Assembly (NCBI RefSeq): GCF_000764305.2
Contig: NW_025937364.1
Location: 286,581-350,580, forward strand
DNA from: Hyalella azteca
Taxonomy: Eukaryota > Arthropoda > Malacostraca > Amphipoda > Hyalellidae
DNA: 64,000 nt
Direction: 5' to 3'
Shown: one piece after another, positions 48,799 to 60,538 of the stretch
Layout of the letters: the number at the start of each line of letters is the position of its first letter
Position numbering within the stretch: the stretch's first letter is position 1
Translations under genes and position numbers: made by a program
Notes under the pieces: generated by a model
What the model was told of the DNA's origin: nothing
What the model saw: only the letters and a program-made list of their open reading frames with translations
The model's database searches: none

Positions 48799-50056
48799 CT
48801 TTGCTCGTTTCTACGAGCTTACTGTTGGAGAAATCCTCGAGTCTGACATCTACAAGAAACTTCTAAGCTGGGCCCTGGGCGAGGAACCCGCGCCTGACCT
48901 AATCATAATAGGTGAGGAAATGCGTTTATATATATATTATAGGAAATGCGGTTATATGAAATGTATTGCTTATGCTTACACATCAATTTCATTCCCGAAT
49001 TGTATGCAAACTATGACGTGTATACATTTTTACACAGGATATGGAACATGGATGATGCTGCTGGAGTTACAAGGACGTCAAATCCAGCCACCCTTGACAC
49101 TCGTGCACAATCTGTGGGACATTCACGCCATTGTGCTGCGCATGTTGCTAAACATGAAGGATACTACACGCGTCTTATTCCTCGCTCAAAATATACCAAA
49201 GCCACATGCCTATAAGGAAAAAGAGCCTACTTCCGTTGAAAAACTATCTCGATATCCGTGGGTCCATTTCTCGGATCTCGGATGGCTGAATCTCAGAAAA
49301 AAACTCACCACATTTCATGCACCTTATGCTGGGGGAAATAAATCTGATTTCTGGAGAGGAGTTATTGCAAGACCTAGCAATGCATTTTCATTTCTACCAA
49401 ACTCTTTTTCATTTCGAGATCGTTTCCGAATACATATGGAAGAAATGTCAACCGTTGGTAAAGATTCCCAGAGGAGTCAACAGAAATCTTCATCTGATCC
49501 TGAAGGACATGCCGGGATTTGGTTTTGGGACTCGACACAACCATTGACGTTTTCTTCGTTACGCGATTGCGATACGTTATTCCACCACGATCCATTCTCG
49601 TCTTATCTAATTCAGTACGCATATAATATAGACCCCATGCCTACCCACACTTAAGCGTATGGTCTGCTTAGAAAGTTGGACTTTCCTCCTGAGGAATTTT
49701 TCAAGCTCCACAACCGATTATCCGACGAGGTTTGTCCACCAACAGCCGACTATATTATTAAAATAAGACCTAACGCAGAAGCGTACAACAACACTTTTTT
49801 CCGTCAAATTATAACGCTTCCGGAGAATGTATTTGTTAATCATATAGGGTCTTTACTTGAGCCTGGAAATTCATATTTAAACCAACTTAACGAATATTAT
49901 GACGCATTTGCTTCAGCTTACGTCATGCCAGACCTGTACTGCCGAGATTCAAGTCATGCTGGCTACCAAGTCAAGCAGATGGAAGCCATGCAGATCCTCA
50001 ATATGATATGCAACCAATTCATGGATTTAAATGATAGCTTTTGTTGTTATAACTAA
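48799..50056 (+). CDS. SGNH/PC-esterase-like host gene, 3' exons
   Basis: Exon A (48799-48911, after ATCTAAAG) ends in ...PDLIIIG with donor G|GTGAGG. Exon B starts at 49038 after TTTTTACACAG and continues the frame as YGTWMMLLELQ. Joined, the hydrophobic strand plus G-TW matches the central block of SGNH/PC-esterase-type proteins. Further conserved-looking pieces are TRVLFLAQNIPKP, RYPWVHFSDLGW, FWDSTQPL and a C-terminal RDSSHAG with the D-x-x-H expected of the catalytic Asp/His pair. One TAA (49652-49654) breaks the frame; it is removed if a 57-nt intron (49615-49671, GTACGC...CTTAG) is spliced, and otherwise it is a nonsense change. The final stop is at 50054-50056, with AATAAA at 50920-50925. 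The N-terminal part with the GDS serine must lie upstream; I did not find it. Family assignment is from motif memory. Confidence 0.55.
48912..49037 (+). other. Intron of the esterase-like gene, stop-free 3n length
   Basis: GT...AG borders (GTGAGG; TTTTTACACAG), 126 nt. Its length is a multiple of three and the frame stays open through it, so a retained form would still be translated with 42 extra residues. Confidence 0.6.
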
Positions 50057-51448
50057 ACTAACCGCGTTTGGGCAGAGCCCAAACTCGGAAACTTTAGTCT
50101 TGGGCCGTGAACAGTCGTGTGTAAGCCCTAACTCCTGTCCGTATCCAATAGGACAGTAACCCTAAATTAATGTCAGAGTAGGAGATACACTCTAGACGTA
50201 TCCATACTCCAACTGGACGCCAAAGACATCAGTGTTAAAGCTCCAACTTATAATCTGATTATCCTAAACTGTGCGCCGAACTATAATCCTAAAAGTATAT
50301 TATATAATCGTTTACGCTGTCCCTCTATATCATCGGATCCAGCTACATACGAACTACCCTCAGGTCATGCTAATTACCATTCATATAAGAGATGCATAGA
50401 AACGTAACCTGATCACTTGGACATTTATGGTCCGTCCAATACCCGATGTGGTATTTTTAAAACATATCAGTTTCTTACCACTGCTGAACGTGGTCATACC
50501 ACGTCAGGGCATGTCCATCAAATTTTAACTTTGCAAAGGGCATATCGCAAGCAGTGTAATCACTTCAAATATTCTTCATATCAGTTAAAGGTGATTCGAA
50601 ATGAATTAATATATTTGAATTAGATCGTTCCAATGGTGTGTCATGGTGAAATGTGAAAGTTTTGGGAAAAGTAATCTAAACTACAGTTATTGTGTCTTCC
50701 ACGGGTGTAAAACAGCATGATGTAAGAATAATGCACGGGTGTATGAATCAGCATGATTCCGATTCTTTCCCGTAGCAATATCAATAATGACCAGATTTTT
50801 ATTAGCAAGATCTGTTACACATGTGTCAAGGCAAAAGCAGTATTCGATTGCACATTTTTTAGGCGTCTTTTAGATAAGTTTTCAATGTACATTCATCACA
50901 CTATCCATTGCCGTTGAAAAATAAACCAAGGATTTTAGAGTTATTTAGCTTTTTTAAACAACTCATATTTAGTCTGATGAGTTGTCTTGCTGTAGAAGAA
51001 AAGATTGTTGAAATCAATCGAATTTTCCAATAGCAACTTCAGTAACAGTTATGTTTTTCCACACTTCGATCTCCTAATTATGAGACACCTCAAACTTGGA
51101 GAAGGAAGTACAAAATGGTTCTTCTGTTCATTTTCACTATCGCCTTTCCGGTATAGAGCATTTTAAAATTATATTTGCAACATTCTTTTCAATGCTTGTT
51201 CTAGTATATTCACTTGAATTAAAAGCGGATTTATTTCGATGGAGAGGTGGAGAAAATCGTCGCGGATATTACCAACATCAATCTGCGGCTGATTATTATT
51301 TCAGAATTGAACATCACCTGCTCATGGAGATCTGTAACGACGTCTTCGTTGTTTAAGCAATTTTATCAAGCTTTTATCTCCTCACAGGCTGCCTCGAATG
51401 ACAATAGCGTGTAGATGAACTACCCTCTATCAACGTTAATTATTTGTA

Positions 51449-51838
51449 CAGGGTGCGGCGCGGGAACTTACTTATTTGAATTGCGCGCCACTTGGCGGCC
51501 ATTAGTCCTAGGAAGGTGGCGCCATGCGCAATATGGTGCGCGGGCTATGAAGTTTTTCGTCCACTCAGTTCAGTTGCGACCATGCAGTGGTCGAGAGAGG
51601 AGCGCGCGTTCGCAGTCTCTGTGTACTTTTCTAGTGGCCGGTCTATCGTTGCAACCCAGCGTGCGTTTTCAGCATGGAGGTCACCTACAAGATGTAATAT
51701 TCAAGAATTAAACTTGTAAGTAAACCCAACGAAACTTTAAATGTAGCTCTTTGTAAAAAAGAAAGAATTAAAACGCTATCTTTAATACTTTTTACTTTGT
51801 GATTTTTTTAAAAGAGTAAGTTCCCACGCCGCACCCTG
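51449..51838. mobile_element. Mariner-like deletion derivative, 390 bp
   Basis: The ends are CAGGGTGCGGCGCGGGAACT and (inverse of the right end) CAGGGTGCGGCGTGGGAACT, flanked by TA on both sides (51447-51448; 51839-51840), as in the IS630/Tc1/mariner group. The inverted repeats extend about 25 bp. Confidence 0.85.
51582..51719 (+). pseudogene. N-terminal remnant of mariner-like transposase
   Basis: From the inner ATG (MQWSREERAFAVSVYF, then SSGRSIVATQRAF) the frame encodes a helix-turn-helix DNA-binding start of the type found in arthropod IS630/mariner-like transposases. After about 40 residues it runs into the element's right part and stops. The catalytic DDE region is missing. The longer frame from 51492 includes non-coding leader. 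Confidence 0.7.
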
Positions 51839-51840
51839 TA

Positions 51841-53051
51841 TCATGAATCACTCTGTATTTTCGAATATTTTTATTGGGTTTATCGCACTTGACTAGATGA
51901 AATGACTTTTCTAAACCAAAGCGTCAATGCATTAAGTAGAGTGAATTAACAATCTTTTGTTTATCAATGATTTCATATGGTACATAAGCTCTCATTTTAA
52001 TTAAACAAGATTATACATACATTAACCAAATCGATTTATAAACTTAGATAAAATGTTTCTTGTATGGCAGTAAATCAGTTTCAGGGTTCGCTCCTCAGTG
52101 ACCTTTAATTTCTTCGATTCGTTCAAACAATTGATCTTGAAACCTTATTAATTCTGCTAGTTCGTTCATATATGAGCCCATATTTGTAACAGCACCATCA
52201 ATAAATGCTTTTATTTTCTCTAATGATGATACTTTTTCTTCAAAGACGCAACATTTTCCATTTGTTTTTTTTTTCAATTTCTCAATTTTTTTACTTCCTT
52301 AACGTGACTTTCCAATTTTGAATTCGTTTCTACGCGTATTATTTCCTGAGTTACTGTTTTATCAACATTTTCCACTATCGATTTTAATGCAGGCAATTCT
52401 TTCTCGAAGAAGTCGATTTGCACCGTGACACCCTCTCAAACTACATACATTTTTTCATGTTATTCCTTTATATGAACTTTATATTAACATCTAAGGCTTT
52501 TGCATTATTTCCCCGTTGGCTGTTTTATACACTAATGACACACACAGGAAAAGGCCACAATTTGGGGATTGCTGTGGGTAGTTGGAATTGTGTGGCAAAA
52601 AGAAGAGAGAGAAAAAAAAAGTAAAAAAATGTATAGCGGCTGATCTGGTTTCGAAGAGTTTCAATTGAAGTTTTCATGCAGAGACTCGAGGAAATATATA
52701 CGACGACACTTTATTTCTTCCTCACATCTATGCAAGTTGATGAAAGATTCAAATTATTTATTTGCACAGATATTAATACACGCCTTTTTAAAGAGAAAAA
52801 TAAAGCAATTTTAATATCCATTCTTGTAAAGATCTAATGGGATTGATTCAAATCTCATACTCCAGTCGTTTTAAAATTTCTATTCATAAGTGTTCACAAA
52901 TTACTTCACTAATTTTTTTGGGATAAGCAGACCAAATAATGCTGCATTTATTCATCTACTATTCAAACACGTTAGGACATGTCAGACCATAAATATCAAT
53001 GTAAGAACATGTATCATTTTCCCTATACCAACAAGTCCAATGCGTTCCAGT
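51841..53051. other. AT-rich stretch with no supported gene
   Basis: A minus-strand 60-residue frame at 52095-52277 has a coiled-coil-like composition (rich in Glu, Lys, Leu, Ile). Neighbouring sequence in other frames suggests a decayed coiled-coil protein, but no family can be given. Confidence 0.3.
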
Positions 53052-54345
53052 CAGTGGTGAGCACAGCTAATTCTGAGAAGTTAGCTTCGATAACCGTTAA
53101 TCTGCGAACTGAAAAATTAGCTTTTATAACGCTAAATCGATAAATCACCGAAAAATTTAGCTGAATTTACCGCCAACCGCTAACTGTGAGTATATCAATT
53201 AAGCTTTGGCTTAATTATTGGGGGCTCTAAAACTCTGAAAATCAAACTTAGAGAGCTGAACTTTTAATATGTAGTAGCATTGACAATGGAGCTTTCCAAA
53301 AAACGTGTAGCATGCCAAGATGAGATGATGATCAAGATGTACATAAATAATTAAATGAACAAGTGGAATTAGCAGTAGTTGACATTCAACATATAGTTTA
53401 TTAAACGAATAAAAACGTATTAAACGAAAAAGAAATATAAAGAAATAAAAACACACAGGTAGAAGCAGGGTTACAAACTGCTTCTACTCTGGCTTGTTCT
53501 TCATCTCATCGAGGTGATGATTGTTGCCCTTGATAAACATCAGCCTCTCAATAATGTAAATAATGAACTATTATTTACATTATTATTTTTACCCCCCGGA
53601 GCTCAAGTTGCATGCCCTTGTCTATGTAAAACAGGCGCTCAACTGCAGCACTGGATGAGATGGCTGTGTTGTACTAAACGAACAGGGCCATCAACATCTG
53701 CTCACCCAAGAAGGCAACGTCAGTTAGGACCTCCTTCGAGCTGGCCTCCAGCCATGTCTTCAAAAAGTTTTTTGCCTTGGACTTCAGTGACCTGTGGCTC
53801 CTTCTGCACTCCTGGGGCTGAGTGATGCTGCTAAAGAAGTCATCTTCCCCATCCTCGTCATTGCTGGTGGTGCTGCTGCCCTCCTCAACGGTCTCCCTCA
53901 GGGCTGCCTCCACGGCGGTCTCCATTGCCTTCTTTACCTTGCTGAGATGGCTGTGGTTATGCTTTTCCAGCCAGAACAGACGAAACTTAGGGTGCAAGGC
54001 AGCTGCCAGCTGGCACTCCTTGTCTTCGAGTAGGGGCCCAACCTTCTCCTAATGCCTGCCTGCATTGCGTCTACCAGACTGCAGTACTGAAGACCTTTGG
54101 ACTTGACCTCCATCGACTTCATGATGATAGCTGCTACAATTGAAAGATTTTTCAGATCAGAAAAAATTATTAAACATTTTATGCGGACTGTCAGTTAGCG
54201 GAACTAAACTCAGCGGAAGCTAATTGGTCCGCTGATGGTTTTCAAAGTTAACTGAAAAGCTAATCCGTTGAGGAAAAAGTTAGCTTCGCTAATGAGAAGC
54301 GGAACTGTGCCAGCACTAAAAGTTAGCGGAACTGTGCCAGCACTG
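53052..54345 (-). mobile_element. hAT element with decayed transposase end
   Basis: The ends are CAGTGGTGAGCACAG and (inverse of the right end) CAGTGCTGGCACAG. The right terminus is partly duplicated (GGAACTGTGCCAGCACT occurs twice, at 54301 and 54329). Subterminal AGTTAGCTTCGATAACCG-type repeats lie at both ends. The interior codes on the minus strand for a broken transposase. Length is 1.29 kb, far short of an autonomous hAT. A second family member starts at 63500. Confidence 0.75.
53500..54122 (-). pseudogene. hAT transposase C-terminal fragment (hATC region)
   Basis: Three reading segments on the minus strand form one decayed product. The first (54122 down to about 54030) has KSKGLQYCSLVDAMQAG, followed by a frameshift near 54030. 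The second (53997 to 53674) begins HPKFRLFWLEKHN and includes a long Ser/Glu/Asp-rich spacer and the LMALFV segment, then a stop. The third, in the same frame, carries SSAAVERLF, the hallmark of the hAT dimerisation domain, and stops again near 53580. The catalytic front part and the BED zinc finger are absent. Confidence 0.75.
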
Positions 54346-56345
54346 GTTTACACCGCATTTACTAGACGCTACAAGGAAGGAACTCGTATGCTATCACATT
54401 GATTCGAAACTAAAGTTTCATGTAACTGTTCCCTTCAATTGTAGAAAAAGTTTCGCACTCACTGACACTTTGGTATTAAAGCTTGCGAGTGAAGTTCAGA
54501 GGTTAAGATTATGTTGGTCAAAACTGATAAATAATTTCAACTTGCCAACTATGGTCAGCTTATACTAAATTTTAGTCATAAAATAGATCATTTAAGATTA
54601 ATTTTCATAAAATAGTTGGCAGTACAAACTCTTTTGAGCATCCTACTCAAAATGATAGTCTTCCGGATCTGAAATCATTCAATTTGCAGGTCCAGAATTT
54701 ATTCAAGAAGAAGTGGAAAAGAGGCTCCGAAACTGAGCATAAATAATCCCGTGTCGAGCACACTAAATAGCGAAAAAATATAATACTTAAGACCGATTGG
54801 TGAGCGGTGAAAGTGGTGGACGCAACTGAAGTAAATTAACATGAATGCTGAAGACGGAATCCGCCACGAAGTTTTTTACGAAGCACACGAACCTCTTTTC
54901 CTTCCGCACAGAGAGTGAGACCGCCCGGAAAAATATTCACCTGAGCAGCCCTAAAAAATTTTTTTCATAGGCCGACAAATTTTTTGAGTCCGGTTAGTGG
55001 TCGGAAAAGCTTTAATCTGAGTGTATATTAAGATTTCTAAAAAAAAGCCTAGAAATTTAAAAAATCGTGTCATTGGCGTCGTTGAAATTTCTTTTTGACG
55101 ACCAGAGCAGACTCTCTTTTTCACAATGAATGCAAGGCATTAATTTCAATCACGTCAGTCATCAGACATTCAAAATATCGGCTTCATTCTTAAATGTTCC
55201 CTTCCTGATGCCGAATTTCCTTTTACGTATTGTAATAAGTAATTACCCAAGATATACCTGAATAAATGTCCTTGAACTATTTTATATGGACGTACTGTAA
55301 CTACGTATGTTGTTTTACGAATGCTTAACAAACAGTCGAATGATGTATTAAAAGAGATACTTATATTAATTACGTTAGTTTCCAGTTTAAAATTTTGATA
55401 TGCGCTTTGTTATCTTGTTTGGGTTATTAAAATGTGCCCAATAGCCTCCGCTAGGCTGCCCATGTTACAACTAAATGCTTTCGTAATGATATTGGAGCGA
55501 GTGTATTATGATTTACTACTTTAATATTTAATTCGTATAAGGAAAAACTGAACAAAAGATGAACTTGTCAGCTACGGTTCGCTAATTCTCTTTCGATCCA
55601 GATTCTTCAATTCGTGAAAGTTTTTTGTTCGAGTATAACTACAGGTTTATTGAGTGTAACAAGCAATTAATTTTTCTCTGGAATAATGCCGACAGATGTA
55701 ATTGTTAAAATTAAAAATTGATTTATTCATGTTAGAATGTTCATTAATTGGGTAACGTAGGCTGCAAAAACCATTTTGCAGCAGAAAAAATATAATTAAT
55801 CATTATTATATACTATATATTTATTGATTCCTTAATTAATCTTTCCTAATGACCATGCTTTTTTTAAGTAACCCATGTACAAGAAGACTTTCCAGCAGGC
55901 GCGTTTTCCTCGTTTACTGCATTGACAACCTTTCTCGTCCCGCTAAACTAGGATGGGAGAATGACTGCCAGGCATCATCCATTACATTACATTACATCCA
56001 TTACAAATTCCTAGTCTCATTTTCCTTCTTGATTTATGCGAAGCAAAGATTCTACTCCAGTCAAAGTAAAACATCAGAATAAAGGATCAGTCTCGACATT
56101 GTAACCGGGTTTCTTATTGGTTTTAATTGCAAAATAAATACGTTCATTCCCAATTTATTCAAAATTACATTGTACCAATATTTTTGCAATTATAGGGTAA
56201 TAGCTTTCTTTTATCATTTTAGGGTATGGGAAACCGACTTCTAGGATCCTTATTAAACATTCGGTCTTAGTAAACACGTGATATTTTCTGATTCTTAGCC
56301 CGCAATGCCCAACGTGACTTTCGGCAAGAGATACCCCGACCTGAA
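54346..56345. other. AT-rich stretch with no supported gene
   Basis: No convincing frame or repeat was found. The 77-residue frame at 55849-56082 spans a short CATTACATTACATC repeat. Confidence 0.45.
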
Positions 56346-56350
56346 GCGCC

Positions 56351-56480
56351 AGAAATTAAGGCCACTAAACTAACTAATTAAGGCCACTAAACTAACTAAT
56401 TAAGGCCTCTAAACTAACTAATTAAGGCCACTAAACTAACTAATTAAGGCCACTAAATTAACTAATTAAGGCCACTAACT
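56351..56480. repeat. 22-bp tandem repeat, about six copies
   Basis: Units of AATTAAGGCCACTAAACTAA followed by CT, nearly identical; one unit has CCTCT for CCACT. Confidence 0.9.
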
Positions 56481-57354
56481 AACTCCAGCCTCCTGCTGGA
56501 GCATTTCAATAAAGAAATTGACACCTGGAATGCACTCTCAATTCTTGATGCAGTGGCTGTAAACAAGTGGGCAAGTAATTGTAATTTTTCAAAAAGTGGG
56601 GATATTAATTTGTTATGTTTGTAAACATTTTTACTGCTAAATTCCGATTTTTAATTCGTTGGCTTATTTCACGAAATCTGCTATTGATTACATACTGGTA
56701 TATTATACTTATCATGATTTCAACGCAGTTAAAAATCCTCGAGATTATGAAATTTTAATGTCTGGAAGATCGAATGTTTGTCGATTTATACAGTAAAAGA
56801 TGAAATGTAGGTACTGCAGAAATATACGTATAACTTTATTCAAAATCACATAGAATGAAACCTGATCTGCTTGTTTGAGCAGAAGGAACAATTTTTGAAT
56901 TGTGTTTGCAGCTTTTGAGCACGATTTTGTATTCGCGATCGAAATTTGTTCTGCACTCGCTAGATTTTATTGATGGAGACGACAATTTACTCTATTGATG
57001 AATTTATAATTCCTTTGTGGATCTCTCCTTTCTCCTATAGTCTCGTGTGACTCACCACCTTCATCATCAATCATCACCACCATCATCACTTCACTCCTCA
57101 TCATGTCACCTATGAAAAGAAAACTGTTAAAAATGGAAAACGAACTAAAACGTACGTAATTAATATGAGCACGAATCATCTTTATTTGTGAATAAAAACC
57201 ACCACCCAACCATCGCTCCTCCCCATGTAAACTACTCAAAGTCCTGTCCCCCCTTATCCAACCTCAATCAAGTCCCACATACAACTAACTTAAGCATGCA
57301 CTATGCGCCTTTTACATACCCTAGTGTTCTCTTAATTTTTTCTTCCTCTTTCTG

Positions 57355-57813
57355 GATTAGTGTGTATGAGTAAGTGGGCATGAGTAAGAGGGTATGAGTA
57401 AGTGGGCATGAGTAAGTGGGTATTAGTAAGTGGGTATGAGTAAGTGGGCATGAGTAAGTGGGTATTAGTAAGTGTGTATGAGTAAGTGTGTATGAGTAAG
57501 TGGGCATGAGTAAGTGGGTATTAGTAAGTGTGTATGAGTAAGTGTGTATGAGTAAGTGGGCATGAGTAAATGGGTATGAGTAAGTGGGTATTAGTAAGTG
57601 TGTATTAGTAAGTGTGTATGAGTAAGTGTGTATTAGTAAGTGGGTATAAGTGTGTATGAGTAAGTGGGCATGAGTAAGTGTGTATAAGTAAGTGGGTATT
57701 AGTAAGTGTGTATTAGTAAGTGTGTATGAGTAAGTGTGTATGAGTAAGTGGGCATGAGTAAGTGTGTATGAGTTAGTGGGCATGAGTAAGTGGGTATTAG
57801 TAAGTGGGTTATT
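57355..57813. repeat. 14-bp satellite block (GTGGGTATGAGTAA), main array
   Basis: Over 30 units of AGTAAGTGGGTATG with C/T, G/T and ATG/ATT variants. The 173-residue minus-strand frame across it (57301-57822) is repeat translation: 14 bp read three times gives a 14-residue period of Thr/Leu/Tyr/His. Confidence 0.95.
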
Positions 57814-58019
57814 ATCCAACAAAAAAAACTATGATTTAGTTTTCATTCACTAAATTTCTGATAAATTTTGGGCATTAATTTTGCATCTTCACCTGCTCTG
57901 TGCCTCAAATGATTTGGGTGACGTTGCAAGTAGTTTAAGTATGCACATTCAACGAGAAACTAACATCTCGCCCAATACTTTACTTAACTTTTCTCTAAAT
58001 AAACTTCGCCAGTTCGCTG

Positions 58020-58490
58020 CCTGACCTCATAGCAACAACTCCCAGGGTGCTGTTGAAGATTCGTGCCAGATTCATTTCGAACGTATCTGTCTACACTTCA
58101 AGTCAGATGGTGCGGACTAACTTATTGAAGAATCTTTGGCCCCAGTTCACCTTTGTAACCATGGAGTGAAGCCACCCATGGAAGATTAGCTTGAGCTCGG
58201 TCGGGACTCTGGACGCATGCATGCGTGGGCACGTGCTGGAGTGGATGTCGTCTGCACCACGACTTACCTCGGTGGTACACCTGGCGCTTTGGATGCGACC
58301 ACTACCTTAACCCCGGCTACTTACCTCTGCGCGGGCGTGGATCAGCTCCAAGAACCGGCACCTCACCAGCGATTCACCGAAGGATTTTTTAGCACTTCAG
58401 GTACGTCACCCTATCTTCGTAGGCACGGAGCAAGCGGTGATGAGGTGTTAAATCCTGTTCCTTTTCACTTGAAACCCGAATAAATAATAT
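58020..58490 (+). other. GC-rich island between satellite blocks, possible decayed coding
   Basis: About 470 bp of GC-richer, non-repetitive DNA lies between the two 14-bp arrays. In one plus frame, from about 58043, a protein-like stretch (VSVYTSSQMVRTNLL, WPQFTFVTME) reaches TGA near 58165 and then reopens (KISLSSVGTLDACMRG) to TAA near 58315. Another frame (58217-58483) is open for 88 residues. This looks like an inactivated gene piece, but I cannot name it. Confidence 0.25.
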
Positions 58491-58537
58491 AGCCCGTAAT
58501 TATCCATATTTAAATATTTATTGATAATTTTAAGACT

Positions 58538-58827
58538 TCATTCATGATTCTCCAATAATATAGAATGCATCTTTCTCGAAACGTGTGGCAACAAGTTGCA
58601 CCAGCTCGACATTCTTTTGCTACGATTGCAAACTTTTATCATTAAAGACCTATTATTGCATCGAGCATTTTTTCGTCTACTTTCAGAGCTGAACTTTGTG
58701 ACTTGCCTGACCACCATTTCCATTTCTTCAGAAATTTCGGGTTGGGCAGACGCGGGAGCGAATTGCGGCTCCTTTGCTTCTTCACGCATATTGAAGAGGA
58801 GCCGCTACCGAAATTAGGCAGCACCAA
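58538..58827 (-). other. Two overlapping minus-strand frames, unassigned
   Basis: Frames 58538-58789 (83 residues; EISEEMEMVV) and 58642-58827 (61 residues; VDEKMLDAIIGL) overlap. A single frameshift would let either continue the other, so this may be a decayed gene end. No domain is recognised. Confidence 0.2.
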
Positions 58828-58971
58828 ACTATCTTGTGGAATTGATGGCCATTTATACCGTCTTGAAACTATTTAAATAAGGAAAGGATTTCTTTAGCCT
58901 CTATTCCGTTCTTGTTTTGCTTCCTGCACATTCATTTTTATCAGCTCGTTCCTCAAAGTTTTGTCCATTGA

Positions 58972-59092
58972 AGTGGGTATGAGTAAGTGGGTATGAGTAA
59001 GTGGGTATGAGTAAGTGGGTATGAGTAAGTGGGTATGAGTAAGTGGGTATTAGTAAGTGTGTATCAGTAAATGGGCATGAGCTTAATTCAAT
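58972..59092. repeat. 14-bp satellite block, second array
   Basis: About eight units of GTGGGTATGAGTAA, the same unit as at 57355-57813, followed at 59140-59470 by a strongly degenerated G/T-rich stretch with scattered GAGTAAGTGGG-like words. Confidence 0.9.
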
Positions 59093-60084
59093 ATTATGAC
59101 AGTCAATTTAATAATTAACTGTCACATTTGAATATCGGACACTTACTCATCCCCACTTACCCGGATGAGCAAGTGGGAACGAGTTGGTATGGATGTGTAA
59201 GTGGGTAAGAGTAATTGGGGATGAGTAGGTGTATTTAGTAGATGGCCTGAGTGAGCGGTTGATTAGGTTGGTTGAATGCGTGGGTTGTGTAAGTTTGTGC
59301 AGTTGAAGGATTAATGGGGTGAATAGGCGGAGTAAGTAATTTCTACGAGGTAAGTGCATGATGGAATGAATAAGTTGAGATAGCGAGGTGTGGGTGTGGA
59401 GGTAGTTTGTGATGTGGGTAAATGAGGTGTGTAGGTGAGATGAGCGATTCGCGTGCATAAGTGGAGTGAGCAAGTGGTGTGTGCAGCTTATATGAAGGAC
59501 TAATCAAGTGACGAATAATAATAATTAGCAGAGCAGGAGAATTAAAGGTGCTTGCTGAAAGTGAGTAGAGAAAAATGCTTAGAATGATTAGTAATTTACC
59601 ACATAAATTGATCCTTCTTGATTATTTTGAATTTCTTTCAATACAAACACGTTTGAGGAATAAATTTTGTCCAATAATATAAATGCGGTTACGCCACTCG
59701 AACACAAACACTCGCAGCGGTCGTCGCCGTTTCCATGTTTGCTGGCCTGCGAAAATTTCTATAACTTGTGTTATTGATATATTATTTATATGTAATTACA
59801 CCTTAAAATTACTGTCTAGGACATTGTTTTCCTTACATGGCTTTCCTTATTTAAGTCATCGGTGTTGTCAGCTCGCGTTCCGTGCTTGGGAGGAGCATGT
59901 GATAAGAGCCCCTCTGGCCATCCTCACTGACGTCGATGACGCAGGGACCATGCCTGAATTTTAACATGGGTCATGGCAGTAGCATAATTAGGATTATTTT
60001 AGAGAGGCTTCGGCCCCCTAAAACAACTTTTTTATGGAAATTCATTATATGCCTATCATTATTTTATGTGGACACCTTCCAAAT

Positions 60085-60425
60085 GAGAGATAGAAATAAA
60101 TTGGACAAATTGCAAAAAAAATCAGGCTAAGCTCGAAGAGGAAGGGGCAAAGCTATATCGTATTCAGATAATGTACTACAAATTTCTGATAAATCCCGAA
60201 CAAAGTCCACTAAAATTTTAGAAATATTAAAGATATGCCGAACAAATCAGGCAAAATCTCGAACAAAACTATGGACACATATCGTGGGAATACCGAACAT
60301 AGAGCCCGAATAAATGTCTGACGAATCTCGGAACAACATGAACCTAATGAGTCTCGAAATTAAAATCTTAAGTTACAATAACAATTGGAAACGGAAGTGA
60401 ACAAAGACATCTATTTTAAATTTAT
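60085..60425 (+). repeat. Dispersed repeat shared with 33600-33995 (copy 2)
   Basis: Aligns with 33600-33995 (blocks AAATTTCTGATAAATC, GACGAATCTCGGAACAACAT, AATCTTAAGTTACAATAA). It lies immediately before the Polinton-like remnants. Confidence 0.7.
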
Positions 60426-60538
60426 ACATATGTAGCATATATATATAGCTTTGCTCTATCACCTTAGAGATATTGCTATATCACCATAGAGCAGAGCTTT
60501 GCTCTATATGCTCTATCTATGCATGGCATAAGCATAGC

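Noticed and set aside
57301..57822. 173-residue Thr/Leu/Tyr/His-rich minus-strand frame
   Set aside because: It is the translation of the 14-bp satellite; the peptide period equals the DNA period and no start context or homology supports it.
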